From Camellia lanceoleosa (Eukaryota > Streptophyta > Magnoliopsida > Ericales > Theaceae): a DNA stretch of 64,000 nucleotides. Positions 21,780 through 34,335 of the stretch are shown piece by piece. A program made the position numbers and the translations under genes. Below the pieces are notes generated by a model that was given only the letters and a program-made list of their open reading frames with translations, was not told the origin of the DNA and made no database searches. Where the stretch lies: NCBI GenBank assembly GCA_025200525.1, contig CM045770.1, positions 88,808,084-88,872,083 of the forward strand, read 5' to 3'. Position 1 is the first letter of the stretch, and the number at the start of each line of letters is the position of its first letter.

Positions 21780-23110
21780 GAACAATAGGATGCCAAAATT
21801 TTATAATCGAATTTGCATACCCGACATTCCAGAACTCAAAAAGAAAATATTGGTAGAAACTCATAGATCAAGGTTTCCAGTCCACCCTGGTAATACAAAG
21901 ATGTACTATGATCTAAAAGAACACTACTAGTTTACAGGAATGAAAAGAGACATAGCGAGCCATATCTCCAAATAGCTGTATTGTTAGAGTGTTAAAATAG
22001 AACATTAGAGACTTGCAGGAATGCTGCAACCACTCCCTATTCCTGAATGGAAATGGGAGCACATTGCTATGGACTTCGTGGTCGGCCTACCACAGTCGGT
22101 TTCAAAAAATGATGCAATATGGGTTATAGTAGATTGATTGACGAAGTCGGCTTATTTTCTACTAATCAAAATCACGTACTCCCTTAACAAGTTTGCCACT
22201 TTATACATCAAGGAAATCATTCGGTTACATGGTACTTCAGTTTCAATCGTGTCTAACCGAGACCCTGCATTTGCGTCTCACTTCTAGAACAAATTGCAAG
22301 AGGCTTTGAGGATTACATTGAAGTTTAGCACTGTTTATCACCCACAAATTAAAGAGCAATCCAAAAGAATAATCCAGACTTTGGAAGACATGCTACGCGT
22401 GTGCGTATTGGACCTCAAGGGTAATTGGGATGAACATCTACCTTTAGTGGAATTTGTCTGTAACAACAGTTACCAAGCAAGCATTGAAATGGCACCGTTC
22501 GAATTACTGCATGGAATGAGGTATTGATCACCTCTGTGTTGGGCAGAAGTCAATGACAGGAGGTTATTAGGCCCTAAAATCATACAGATAACGAGTGATA
22601 AAATTCAACTTATCCAGTAGTGAATTTGCACTATCCAGAGCCGCTAGAAAAGTTATGCAGATACACAGAGACGGGACTTGGAATTTCAAGTAGAGGATCA
22701 TGTGTTCCTCAAGATCTCACCAACAAGAGGAGTTATCTGATTTGGAAAGTGAGGAAAATTAAACCTGTGTTATATCGGGCCATTCGAGATATTAGAAATG
22801 ATTGGTCCTATGGCATGTCACCTTGCACTGCCACCTAAATTGTCCAATATCCACAATGTGTTTCACGTTTCGATGCTTCGACAGTACCTTCGAGATCCAG
22901 AGCATGTTGTTGATTACGAAGACTTGGAAGTTCAAGAAGATTTCTCTTATGAAGAACAATCAATGCGGATTCCCAACTGTCGTGATCAAGTTCTCTGAAA
23001 CAAGACCAAGTTGCAGGTAAAAGTCTTATGGTGGAACCATCGTATCGAAGAAGCGACGTGGGAAACTGAAAGTCAAATGCGAATCAAATACCCACACCTC
23101 TTCGACAACC
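21780..23110 (+). pseudogene. gypsy integrase with chromodomain-like C-terminus, remnant
   Basis: The order is a zinc-binding-like [11 protein letters not shown] segment, catalytic-core motifs ([10 protein letters not shown] with the first Asp, SNRDPAF with the second) and IIQTLEDML. The conserved Glu of a QSER-type motif is Lys in this copy. The end is HNVFHVSMLR plus VKVLWWNHRIEEATWE, typical of chromoviral integrase tails. Several in-frame stops (about 21928, 21973, 22135, 22285, 22525) and a frame change near 22620-22800 break it. Confidence 0.85.
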
Positions 23111-23159
23111 AAGGTATATTAAGTTTGGAGATAAACTTCTATTTAGGAGGGGAGAAATA

Positions 23160-24587
23160 TGACACCTTAATTGTTTAATTAATAAAAATAAAAATAAAAA
23201 TAAAAATAAAATGAACTAATAAGAATAACAATAATAAATAAATAAAACAAAATATTGAAAATAGTGTGTGCAAAAGTATAATCTAATTCAGCGACATGAG
23301 TTTTACCAAAAGATAAAATGTAATGTAAATAAAATAGTTTAATTATGTTAAAATTTAGGTCCAAAGATAAAAAGTAACAACTATCTAAACTTATCCATTG
23401 GAAGGATAAATTTCAAATATAGTGTAATAATAGCTGTAATATAAAGAGGCTACCTGGGGTGCTACGTGCCACCCCAAAACTTGCTGAGCAAATGTTACAC
23501 TGTAGTATATGAGAAGTTGTAGGGCTGTGGACAAGAATAAGGAAAACAAACAAGGAAATGGGGCGAAAATGCTATCAAGAAGGTTTCGGTAGTAGAAAGA
23601 AAAAGTGAAATATTAATTTTAAAGTGAGTCATATTATATTTTAAGTTATTATAATATATTTTATGTATATTTTGAATTATCATAATTTATTTTTATACAA
23701 GTCATGTTTTATAACTTATATTTATATTTTAATTACGTTAACTATTTTCTTAACTCCATTTGCTTATACTGAAATCTATGGATATATTTGTTTAAATTTT
23801 AAAAATTATTTGACAATAATTTTGTAAACAATTATTTTTTATAAGTACCACCACGGGAGTCTTATGCCTTGGGGACTTAAATAACCATTGGCCTTTGTTT
23901 GGCCACTTTGTGGTCTTTTGTTTGTCATGGATCCATTGACTTATGTTATGTTCTGTTCTGTACCGTGGTTATGATTATTTATTTACATAATTTTCGTATT
24001 TTAATTTTTGTCACTTTGAATAATTTGTTTATTCAAATTAAGTTATGTAAATATTTTAACTTAACTAACTATATATGGTTATTTTGTGTTTCCTATACTT
24101 TTGACATAATATTTCTCACTCTGCTATGTGCTTACAGCTGTTACCTTTTCAGGTGATGAGATGTAAGGAAGATCCGTAACCTCGTGTAATGGAACTTGTA
24201 CAAGAATTTGATGTTGATCTGTTATTTTCTTTCTTTTTTTCTTCCTTCTTTTTTTTTTACTGAGAGCCGGTCGCTAAATAATAAAATAATAAAAGCCTTA
24301 TAGATGTATTTTTTTTAGGTACTGTTATGGTATGCAACTTACGCCTTACACTTACGTCTTTTCTGTTTGCAGTCCTGTTTTTGTTTTCCCTTCCACTTAC
24401 ACTTTTTGTGTAAGTGGCACAAGAAAATTCCATTTTCTTTTATCAAAATATTAGAATGAAGTAAATTTTCTATTTAATTATTTTCTTACTTTCATTTTGT
24501 CTTCGCCTGCATCATTTAAATTGTTACGATTAGAATTATTTAGTAAATTACGATTTCATCCTTAAACTTCTGGGTTGGGTCGTGACG
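23160..24587 (+). repeat. 3' LTR of the gypsy element
   Basis: It starts TGACACCTTAATTG immediately after a purine-rich tract and ends near TCGTGACG. It lacks the two insertions of the 5' LTR but has its own 119-bp insertion (24313-24431). An expanded AATAAAAATAAAAAT run is visible near the start. Confidence 0.88.
24313..24431. mobile_element. short insertion specific to the 3' LTR
   Basis: The 5' LTR reads TGTATTTTCTTTTATC without interruption. Here about 119 bp separate two copies of ATTTT (24308-24312 and 24432-24436), as expected for a target duplication. The insert contains the small palindrome ACTTACAC...GTGTAAGT. Its class is unknown. Confidence 0.6.
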
Positions 24588-25179
24588 GCAATGTCACCTA
24601 TAAAACTTATTGGAACATAAAAAATAATAATTTGAATTAAATAAAATATATGTAGATAGAAAAAAATTTATGAATAAATTATTCAAAACAAAATTGTAAT
24701 TTCCTCAATTTATTTTATCATAGAAGCGAGGATAATGATGTGTGAAAAATAATATATATATATAAAAATGTTATCATGCAAAAGAAATATGGCTTTTTCT
24801 ATCCACTGTCTCAGTGTCTTTTATGATATTCTTATCTGCTAGTACTGTCCTACCCACCCTTTTTGTTCTCTCTCTCTCTCTCTATAAGAATCCCAAAAAT
24901 AAAAATGGGATAACATATAAAATAAAGTGAACCAACCGAATTTTTGTTTGCATTAGAGTAGGATGTTTAATCCAGGTCATCCCATTACTCACTCCAAGCA
25001 AGAATCACAGAAGTGTTGCTTGGGAAATTTTTAGAGTAGTCCTATATTTATTTAGTCCATATGTGATAGCAATCTTGCTGTCCTGTTCATTTTTATTATA
25101 AAAAATCTTCTCTTTTCCCTCTTTTAAAAAATAAAATAAAATAAAAAATCTAATGTTTGGCCAATTAGTTTTAAAATGT
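24588..25179. other. intergenic DNA
   Basis: No gene is seen. A (CT)n run lies near 24867-24882. Confidence 0.5.
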
Positions 25180-25327
25180 CAACCTTGCTGGGTACACCCA
25201 GTGGGGGTTGACCCCAAAGGTCAGCTTTTCCTTTTTTTTTTTTTATTATTTCAGGCCAATCACCCAGTGACACGTGGCACTGGGTGTCACTGGGTGTAGT
25301 GTTTACTGGGTGTATGAGGCATTTTTG
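25180..25327. mobile_element. 148-bp MITE with perfect 9-bp target duplication
   Basis: TTAAAATGT flanks both sides (25171-25179, 25328-25336). The ends CAACCTTGCTGGG and CAAAAATGCCTCA (reverse complement of the right) both run into TACACCCAGT. A 9-bp duplication is typical of Mutator-like elements. The inside repeats CACTGGGTGT several times. Confidence 0.7.
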
Positions 25328-26162
25328 TTAAAATGTTGGTCTAATCGCAAGAACAATTGCAAAAATGAATAAATAAATAATTAAAAATGCAGACACGGAA
25401 ATTACAAAAGGAAATTTAAAATTCAATAAATTATACTTTGTGGCCTTAAGCTTATCCAAATTTCACTTTAATTTCTCATATTTTAATTTGTAACGCTCTG
25501 GGAAAACACTTTTCAAATCTTGTTTCCCTATCTCAATCTGCATAGATACAACAAGTAGATAAAGAAATAATAATACAATTCTGTAACATTTCTTCACCAT
25601 TGAACTATTTTTGAAAACTTCTATACAATCTGCTTACATCCAGAGTTAAAAGGAAACAGATCCATAGCTATGAAGTTATACAAAAAAAAAAAAAAAAAAA
25701 AAAAGAAAAAAGGAAGCACTCTATCAAAAGTGTTCATGATTTAAAAATAAAATCCTTGACATTTACATAAAATAGCCCCAAAGCTGCAACACAAAACATC
25801 AAACGAGTGAACATTCATGCTTCATCCAAATTACTTTCCATAGTAAATCATTTAGATGGTTCGTCAACTTCATTTCCTAAAAATTGTTAGTTTTTAGGGT
25901 GAGTGAATGCTCAGTAAGAAGTATATTTAACAGATTATATGATTAATTGAAATACACATGATCAAGCAATGCAAACATTTGATAATTTTTATTATGTATG
26001 CATACAAATATCTTTATGCATTAGTATGAAATGAGCAAATGTTAAGGTTAAATAAGCATTTCTCGATTTTTCAAGAGCGGTAAATATACTATGACATTCC
26101 AAGTAAGAGCCATAATTCAAAATACATACATAGATATAGATTTTGTATACTGAAAATAGTCG

Positions 26163-26340
26163 CACATTTGCTGACTCCAGAAACGGCGGGGCAATCGGCA
26201 CCCAAAAATATTTTTCCCTTCTACATTTGCCGACTCCAGAAATGGTGGAGCTGCAGATACCCAAAACAATATTTTTCCACATTTGCCGACTCCTGAAATG
26301 GCGGGATCATGGACACCCAAAAATATTTTCTCACATTTGT
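26163..26340 (-). repeat. 54-60 bp tandem repeats
   Basis: Three units start with ACATTTGCYGACTCC at about 26164, 26223 and 26279, with a partial fourth at 26333. Each continues into AAATGGCGG-like and ACCCAAAAATATTTT blocks. Open frames of 84-108 codons across this area merely read through the repeats. Confidence 0.75.
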
Positions 26341-27243
26341 CCGGCGTTATGTGCAAACAGGGTAATTGGGCACCATGACTCCCCGCGCGGGGACTAAATA
26401 TAAGGCACAACTCAAAACCACCCGACTCACTATCCGGACTCATAGACTATTTACCCCCTCTCAACTTTCCACCGTTCAAATCGTCATTATATTATAAAAG
26501 AAATTCAATAATGCATTTGATGCATGAATTTGTAAATTCTCATTTTCCCCCAAAATGATTTCAATGCACAACAATTCAATATTTCATATGTTAACAATGA
26601 GGAGATTCTTCAATTCATAACCATCATCATCTCTAGTTTTAGTGTAAAAATCTCAAAGTCTAACTTTTCAATATCAAAGTTAAGTAAATACACTTAATTT
26701 TATGTTCTAGAGGCCAATTAGGCAAAATCCCCTTTTAACTCTTCCAACCATTCATACACATTAGTATCACAACAATCCAATAATTCATATTTCAACCTCA
26801 AAGTCGAATAAACATGCACAATTTCATGTTTTAAAAATTAATTGAGCAAACCTTCTTTATTAAACAAGTTTCAAAACTAGGGTTTGTAGAAAATTAGGGA
26901 TTTTTTCTCTTTCATAAATTAGAGACTAATTTCCATCATCAACAACACTAATCCTCAATAATAGACATACTTCCATCTATAATCATGAATTATTGTTCAC
27001 ACCCTTCCAAATCATTTATTAGTAAACACAATATATATATATATATAAAGGTGGATATCTAACGAAATTACCATATGTGGGTCTCAAATTAAAGATATAA
27101 TAAGCTAAAGATATCTCTACCTCAAGAACGGAAGCTTAAGATGGAAACTCACTTGAAATTTCAATGAAAATGCAAAACAATCGGTAATATCTTGAACTAA
27201 ACTTGTTATAGGGTGGATTTAAGGGAAAAATTGGAGAAATCAA

Positions 27244-27584
27244 GGGTGTGTTTGGTTTGCTTTTGAGAGAGTGATTTTCAAAAAAAGTTTTGGAAAGAGA
27301 GTTTATAATTTTTTTTTAGTTTGTTTGGTTGTATATTTTGAAAGTAGTTTTAGAGTTTGGGAGTTTAGGATGATTTGATTTTTTGTTGTAACTGAGTAGA
27401 TGTGTGTGAGAGAAAAAGTGATTGAGAATGAGAGAGAAGAAGAAAAAGTTATTGATTGATGTGTAAGAGAGAGAAAGTGATTTTGAAATTTTTTTTGAGA
27501 AAAATCTCAAACCAAACAAATTTTTTTAATTTTTTAAATTTTTTTTTCCAAAACTTTCCTCTCAAAGCTAAACCAAACACAACC
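27244..27584. mobile_element. MITE with GTGTTTGGTTT ends
   Basis: The left end is GGGTGTGTTTGGTTTGCTTT and the reverse complement of the right end is GGTTGTGTTTGGTTTAGCTT, continuing GAGAG. It is 341 bp long, AT-rich and non-coding. It sits inside the decayed LTR block. Confidence 0.65.
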
Positions 27585-27617
27585 TAAGTGTTTAAAGCTC
27601 TAGGGTTTTGGGTATGA

Positions 27618-27649
27618 AGGAGAAAGAGAGAGAGAGAGAGAGAGAGAAG
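27618..27649 (+). repeat. (GA)n microsatellite
   Basis: A perfect GA run of roughly 12 units. Confidence 0.85.
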
Positions 27650-28329
27650 AGATGAAGAAATGATAATGATTTTGGGCCAAAAACTCACTTAAAGGTATCT
27701 GATATCGAATAGACTGCTTGAGCGGTCAAAGCTTGGCTCGAACGGTGAAAAGAAGCTCTCAGAATCTCTAAAATTCATTCAGACCGCTCGAGCGATCAAA
27801 AGTTTGCTCGAGTGAACTTGCTTCCAATACGGGTACTCAAATTTCAAACAGGCATAACTCCTTCGTCCGTACTCCATTTTAGGTCGTTTTTGTATCCAAA
27901 TCGAAACTTTGGAAACAAATTTTCCAATATTTCTAGCCTCACATCCAATTCAAAGTGTGAAAGAGAAAATGTCAAAAGAGTGAAGACTACTTGTGGGACA
28001 ATTATCCGAATCAATATTTTTGGTTCAATCTTACTTTACAATGATGATACACCTCAATCAATATCCCAAAATGAACCAAAGAGACTCCAAGTATAATAAT
28101 AATAGTGTCAAGAGCAATCTCACTAGCTCAAGAAGTACAAAGTGTTGCAACATTTTAATCTTGTACTTTTAAGTCACTATAAGTGTAACAACCCCAAACT
28201 ATGATTAGCCAAAATCATGATTAAGAATGCCTGATAAATAATTAAAATGAAATTCTGAATTGATTGCATGTGTGTTACATTATTTGTGAAAATCCTAAGT
28301 GATTTGTGATTAGTTTAAAATTTAATTCC

Positions 28330-29223
28330 ACCAATTCCCAATTATTCAAAACACATAATCTAAATCAACAAGCATTTACGAAAGTGGTTTAGATTGTTGT
28401 TTTCGAAAAACAATAAATTAACACAAACGATTTTTACGTGAAAAAACCACAATTGAAGCACCTCTAATTGTGATAAAAAAATCACGGACAAAACGCCACT
28501 AATCAATCCATTACTGATGAAAGAAATATTACAAAGATAATGAAAAAATTACCAAATGCATCAAATTTGTCTTCAAACCTTCTGTAACTCTTTCACTACA
28601 GCCTTCGTTTCGGAATTGATCAGTATGAAGTTGAATCCACAACCTCTAATGTCGAATCAACGACTACGCACAGTATCAAACTCCTTTGATGCTCCACGCT
28701 TGAATCTCTGGATTCCACCGAAGAAGAACACTCTTAAATATGAAGAAACAAACTCCTTGATGTATGTATCTCAGATCATAAGTTTAAAACCCACACAAAA
28801 ATATCAAGGAAAACTAGAAAACTACTCTCAAGGAAAACCTTAGAAAACCTTAAAGTGGATCTCCAAAAACCTAATCCTAGTTTAGGATTAAAACAGATAT
28901 TTATAAAAATCTGGAACTGCGGAGCTCACTTGAGCGAAGATTCTCTTGCTCGAGCGAGGAGCTTATCTTGCGTGATTTCCATAAGTGGCTTCGCTCAAGC
29001 CACGCACCCTGCACTTGAGCGTACATTCATCACATTCAGGTTTTTGTACAGACACACTTCTTTGCTCGAGCCAATAAACCTGCGCTTGAGCGTACATTCA
29101 TCTCTTTCAGGTTTTTACATAGACGCACTATTCGCTCAAGCGAGCAATACAAAATAGAATAGAAAATTACAACTCAACAACTCAAGTTTGTTCGCAGGAT
29201 TGACAAGACTAAGGGACCTAACA
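28330..29223 (-). repeat. candidate copia 3' LTR
   Basis: It begins TGTTAGGTCCCTTAG directly after a purine tract. Six or more CTCGAGCG/CTTGAGCG-type motifs lie at 28927-29140, and a TATAAATATC string suggestive of a promoter lies near 28900. The far boundary (about 28330) is not resolved. Open frames on the plus strand here are chance. Confidence 0.55.
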
Positions 29224-29890
29224 ATCTCCCTCTTTGTCAATTCCCGAACAAAACTTTCTAACACAATTTCCTAGAAAAACAAAAGAACTAACTAAGCAAA
29301 CCAACTTAACAAAAAACGAACCAATTACCAAACCAATCTTGATGGAAAAACAATCTGCACAAAATAAACATGGAGAGAATTGTTATTCAACATAAGAAAC
29401 CATCAAGATTTAAAAACTCAAATATCAACATTTATAAAACCCAGTCAACCATATAGTCCATACAAAAACTAATCCAATGGTGCCTGCAAAAAAACTTCAT
29501 GAGTATGTCTAGTCAATCATATAGTCCATACAAAAACTAATCCAATGCTGCCTACAAAAAAACATCATGAGTATGCCCAATCAATCATATAGCCCAACAT
29601 ATATACCCCCCAAAAATCTCCCCATTTTTGTCCGGGAGTGACAAAAAAAACAGTTATGAATCTGTCCATACAAACCAAAAAACAGACTGTCCAAGAGGAT
29701 AATAAAAACTGTCCAAAAACCAAAGAGTCAAAAACTAGGAATCGAATGAAGGTGGTGGCTATTGCATCTAAAGCATAGAAATAATCTGAACAAGCATGGT
29801 ACTCTGCTGATCAAGTCGGCTATCAAGGGTATCGAGCCAAGCATCCAACCGATCAATGCGATGAGTGACCGACTGCTCAAACTGCTGCAG

Positions 29891-30825
29891 CTAGCCATGA
29901 AATGACCTAGGACGCATCTCAAGTAGATCAGGTGCACCAGCAGGGGCTGCATCAAACTCCTCCTCCTCAGCAAGTGGATCATCACCTATATTAGACATCC
30001 CAACTCCTGACACACCTCCCCTAACATGTGCTTGACTTTGAGAAACAGTTAACTTGGAGATGGGTTTAATAGGATGGGCAAACTCATCATCATCAAGAGT
30101 GGGAACACCAAGAGAAGAGAGAAAACGAGTGAGAAAACACCCATACGGAAGACCCAAAGACTTGCGACCCTCATAAATCGCAATCATTTTGGTAATTATC
30201 ATGGCCGGTAGGTCAATGGGAAGCCTGTGATCGATACAATACAACACATAACCCTGATCTTGGGTAATGTGTGAGGAATGAGTGGTAACATGAAGATTAG
30301 CACAAACAATGATATTAAAAAGACGAAACCTAGGAATAAGCTCATTTTGTTGAATGAGCACCCTGGCAATCCAAGTCCCGGAACAACCACAAAGCTCAGA
30401 CGTAACTTGATCAAAATCAATATCAGAATGAGTAAAGAGAGGAAAATAAAAATCTGGGACTTCGGGAAGATCAAGAAATAACCGAAAAACATTGCTAGTG
30501 ATGTCTAAAGGTTTCTTCCTAACCCAAGTGCGAAAGGAGGAAGGAATTTCTTTGCGAATAGAATGTATGTTGCAATAAATTCATGGACTAAACTCAGATT
30601 TTGAGGCCCGGAAAAAACCAAAACTTGATCACCCCCTAAAGAGTCAAACAATGAGCGGATAGGGAGCAACTCAAATGTACTAGAAACGACATTCCTTTCA
30701 AGATGAACTTTCCTAGAATCATAAAATTCCTTAAACTTTTTGGACTTCAGTTTGGACTCAAATTTTTCAGTGTTGAAACTGGGGCGAGACACAGTGGTTT
30801 TACAACGCTTTGAGGGCTCAGCCAT
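29891..30825 (-). pseudogene. retroelement ORF in env-like position, frameshifted
   Basis: Translation from the ATG at 30825 (MAEPSKRCK...) runs to a stop at 30505. The similarity-bearing frame resumes one frame over near 30555 and continues to a stop at 29891, giving about 310 codons in total. It includes a HITQDQGYVLYCI-like segment, a KSLGLPYGCFLT stretch and an acidic C-terminal tail. This resembles a plant retroelement protein class often annotated as 'putative plant transposon protein'; its biochemical role is not known to me. No transmembrane segment is evident in the main frame, so calling it an envelope protein would be unjustified. It sits between RNase H and the polypurine tract, in the element's orientation. 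Confidence 0.6.
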
Positions 30826-32640
30826 GACTAAACAAACCACAAGAGCAAGACAAGCACAGGGAAAACCTAGCAACTCACAACACAAGATACCCAAAGAAAA
30901 ATTAGAAATCCCCAAATCCAAACAACAGAGCACAGCAAAGACATTAGTAATCCAGCAGTGTGGCAAAAAATAAAACTCATACCCTTAGCAGAATATAGAT
31001 GTCATGAAAAAACAGAGCTAGGTTAAAATTAACAAGCATAGAGGTAGCCATGAATAACAGAAATGATTAGTGGCAGCAACATTCATACAAATCAAATAGG
31101 CCACATAAATGAACATATGAAACACAGGGCAGTATATTTAAAAAAATAAAAAAAATAAAGCCCCAATTTAAACCCTAACTGACAAACCTAGCAAAAATGG
31201 TCCAATACCACCAAACCAAGATGCAATAGAGAGATAGGAAACCAGAATGTACAATGAAGAACCCTAGATAGACACAACTAGACCAAAGCAACACACATAC
31301 CGAAGAAAAACACAAAAAATAAAACAAAATGACTGTAAAACTTACAACAATGAAGATGCAGGACTAATGAAGACAAACACACCCAAAGCAAGTGAAACCC
31401 AAGGGATGAAGCAGCAATGGAAGTGAAATCGCCAAAGGAGAGAGATAGGGACAACAATCGAAGCTAAAAGGGCAAAAATGAAATGAAGAAACACAATAGC
31501 AGCATTTAAACCACGACAGGTCGCTCGAGCGAAGATTCTCTCGCTCAAGCGAGAACACTTATGCGCACGAGGTCGCTCGAGCCTAAAAAGCACGCTCTCA
31601 GGTCTAACTCAGAAAAAGCACACTCAAGCGAGAACTCCTTCGCTCGAGCGAAGAAGAAAAAAAAACAAAAGATATGAAAAAAACTTTTTTTTTTTTTTTT
31701 TTTTGAGCAAAACTCCAATACTCATACCAAGAAGTGGAACCTGAAACGCAAGTGAGTGAGCACAATAGCATGAAGGTGATACTAAGATAAAATAATCTAC
31801 ACACCATGAAGCCCGCTAACTTGCAATTTTGACAATATGAAACATATAATCATGCGCAAATCAGATAAAATATAATCAATGATCATAAGCTACAAGAGAA
31901 TGTACAACTCAGAAACCAACATGAGAGCTCGCAAATATAATGTGTGTGTGTGCAATCCATGAGAGGCCACAGAACTAGAGTTAATCCTTGTAGTGATCGG
32001 ATGGCTAGACCTCCGACAAGAGTAACTGAACATTACAAAGAAAAGTCAAACCACTAGGAATCACGGGGTATTTGTTGAGTAAACGCAGAGGCTCCGCCTC
32101 AATCAATGATTCCTTTTTTTTTTTTTTTCTTATGGGCACTCACTGGTGGCATGCACGCTCAAGAGTATGGAGACCAAACCAGAGAAGAATGAAATAAAAA
32201 AAGGATGGCTTGGTTGGTGCCTCTGAGGTAGCCTTTTCCTAATGCCCGAACTTCAATGAACTCAGAGAGAAACCGTGGAAGTGAAAAATGATGGTAGATG
32301 GTAAAGAGACTCAACATCACCTATGATATACTAGTATAGGTCAATTCCTCTGAAAAAGTACAAGAAACACTATTAGTGGTCCATAGAGAACTTTGATAAC
32401 TTGTGCGAAAACTCCTGCAACAGTTTATCTCAAGGATGTGTACAGAATGAGATCATGAAGTAAATGAGCATGGACATTCAGAATGAGCTGTGAACAAAGA
32501 CGAATGAGATCTTGTAAGCAACATGAGCAGTGTTCATATATTTCTAGATGCAAAGATGACAGGAATCAATGACAATGAGATTATAACATCCAAGTATACA
32601 AAAAGCCAACCACTTACACCCATTTAAAAAACAGGACCAC
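30826..32640 (-). other. copia spacer between pol and the 3' ORF
   Basis: No ORF is supported. A cluster of CTCGAGCG-type motifs (about 31520-31655) includes a segment also seen in the candidate LTR (AGATTCTC between two motif copies). A poly(T) run lies at 31685-31704 and another at 32115-32129. Confidence 0.5.
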
Positions 32641-32649
32641 CCTAGTTCT

Positions 32650-33990
32650 TGAGTACTACACCCAAGTTCTTTCTAAGAAACTCAAACCGAAGAAGATCAA
32701 GAGGTTTTGTAAAAATATCAACTTTTGATGCTCGGTGGGTACATGTTCAAGAACAACAAGGCCTTCTTTCACTAACTCTCTAATAAAATGATGACGAATG
32801 TTAATGTGTTTGGTGCGAGAGTGTTAGACATGATTTTTAAAATGTTTATGGCACTTGTATTCTCACGTAAAAGAGTTAGAGTGTTTTGTTCTATCACATA
32901 ATCATGAAGCATTTGTTTCATCCACAACATTTGTGCACAACAACATTCTGCAAAGAATGTACTCGATCTCTATAGTCGAAAAGAGAGATGGCATTTTGCT
33001 TTTTACTATGCCAGAAACCAAATTATTCCCAAGGTAAGAACACCCTGGATGTACTCTTCCTATCATCAAGACACCTGCCTAGTCAAGATCGTAAAAACTA
33101 GTAATTTCAGCTATAGTATCAGTAGAAAACCAAACCCCATACCCCAATTTCCCATTAACATATTTAATGATGTGTTTGACAATAAGAAGATGAGACTCTT
33201 TTGGATTGGCTTGGTAATAGGCACAAACACCTACACTGAAAGCAATATCAGGACGAGTGGCTGTGAGGTAAAGAAGACTCCCTATCATATTCCTATAAAT
33301 GGTAGGATCAACATCAATACTAGATGAATCTTTGGAAAGGTGAAGACTGGTGCTCATGGGAGTGCGTGCATGTTTGGCAGACCCAAGACCAAACTTTGAC
33401 ACAAGATGTTTGGCATACTTAGTCTGAAAAACAAACATACCTGAAGGAGACTATTTAATTTGTAGACCCAAAAAATAAGATAACTCTCCCATCATGCTCA
33501 TCTCAAACTCATATGTCATGTAATCCGAAAAATATTTCACAAGATGTTCAGCAGTAGATCCAAACACAATATCATCAACATAAATCTGAGCAACAAGAAT
33601 ATGAGACTTAGTATGTTTCACAAATAAAGTCTTATCCACATTACCCCTTTGAAAGTCATTATCAAGAAGAAATGTAGTAAGTCGATCATACCAAACCCAA
33701 GGGGCTTGTTTCAATCCATACAAAGCCTTGTCTAACTTGTAGACATGATTTGGACATTTAGGATCCTCAAACCCTTTTGGCTGTTCAACATAAGCCTCTT
33801 CTTTTAAGTACCCATTCAGAAAGGCACTTTTCTCATCCATTTGATACAATTTGAAGCCAAGAAAACATACAACACCAAGTAAAATACGAATAGATTCGAG
33901 ACGTACAACTAGGGCAAACGTCTCATCATAGTCAACACTCTCTACTTGTATGTAGCCTTGAGCAACCAACCTTACTTTATTTATAACCAC
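32650..33990 (-). pseudogene. copia reverse transcriptase and RNase H
   Basis: RT is readable from AQGYIQVESVDYDETFA through QMDEKSAFLNG, QAPWVWYDRL and the intact catalytic box YVDD in IYVDDIVFGS. A stop at 33451 separates this from the rest (KYAKHLVSKFG, YLTATRPDIAF). RNase H motifs, including EIEYI and [14 protein letters not shown], can be followed with stops to about 32650. This enzyme copies the element RNA. RT itself is well preserved but the polyprotein is broken, so the element cannot act alone. Confidence 0.88.
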
Positions 33991-34335
33991 AGTACCATTC
34001 TCATCAGATTTATTTTTAAAGATCTACTTGGCACCTATCACATTCATGTCTCTAGGTCTGGGAACTAGAGTCCAAACATTGTTACATTCAAATTGACCTA
34101 ATTCTTCATGCATAGCATTCACCTAACTATCATCTAGTAAGGTCTCTTTAATATTCTTAGGTTTAATTAATGAAACATAACACATATATGATACCTCATC
34201 CCGAATTTGTCTTCGGGTTTTCATTCGATCCGATACACTTCCAATCACCTGTTGAGCTGGATGATTCAGTTTCACCATTGCGAATGGTTTGTACTCAGGA
34301 CTTGTGGTGACAGTAGCATCATAAGTGGTGTCTCT

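Larger units (their letters stand above)
16345..24587 (+). mobile_element. full-length, inactive Ty3/gypsy retrotransposon
   Basis: Two long LTRs (16345-19328 and 23160-24587) bracket pol in the order protease, RT, RNase H, integrase, chromodomain-like tail. That order defines Ty3/gypsy; the C-terminal motif suggests a chromovirus (Tekay/Del-like). A primer-binding site follows the 5' LTR (about 19331-19344, AGTATCAGAGC core). A polypurine tract (AGGAGGGGAGAAA) ends just before the 3' LTR. Pol is full of stops and frameshifts and carries substitutions at catalytic residues. The 5' LTR is inflated by two insertions and the 3' LTR by one; after subtraction all fall near 1.30-1.33 kb. A solo LTR of the same family lies at 45096-46661. 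A 5-bp target duplication could not be confirmed. Confidence 0.9.
25492..28190 (-). mobile_element. decayed LTR-like block, probably Ty3/gypsy
   Basis: On the plus strand the block begins TGTAACGCTCTGGG, the inverse of an LTR end of the ...TTACA type. It contains a short tandem repeat (26163-26340) and CTCGAGCG motifs (about 27718-27812), the same order as in the + strand LTR at 38-40.4 kb. A second TGTAAC-type terminus (TGTAACAACCCCAAAC) occurs at 28191. No primer site or coding region survives. The assignment rests on layout, so confidence is modest. Confidence 0.4.

Noticed and set aside
26117..26443. 108-codon minus-strand frame with repeated blocks
   Set aside because: It simply translates the 54-60 bp tandem repeats of an LTR-like block.
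29891..30825. Calling the 3' copia ORF an envelope gene
   Set aside because: Position fits, but no signal peptide, membrane anchor or fusion-protein feature is visible in the main frame.
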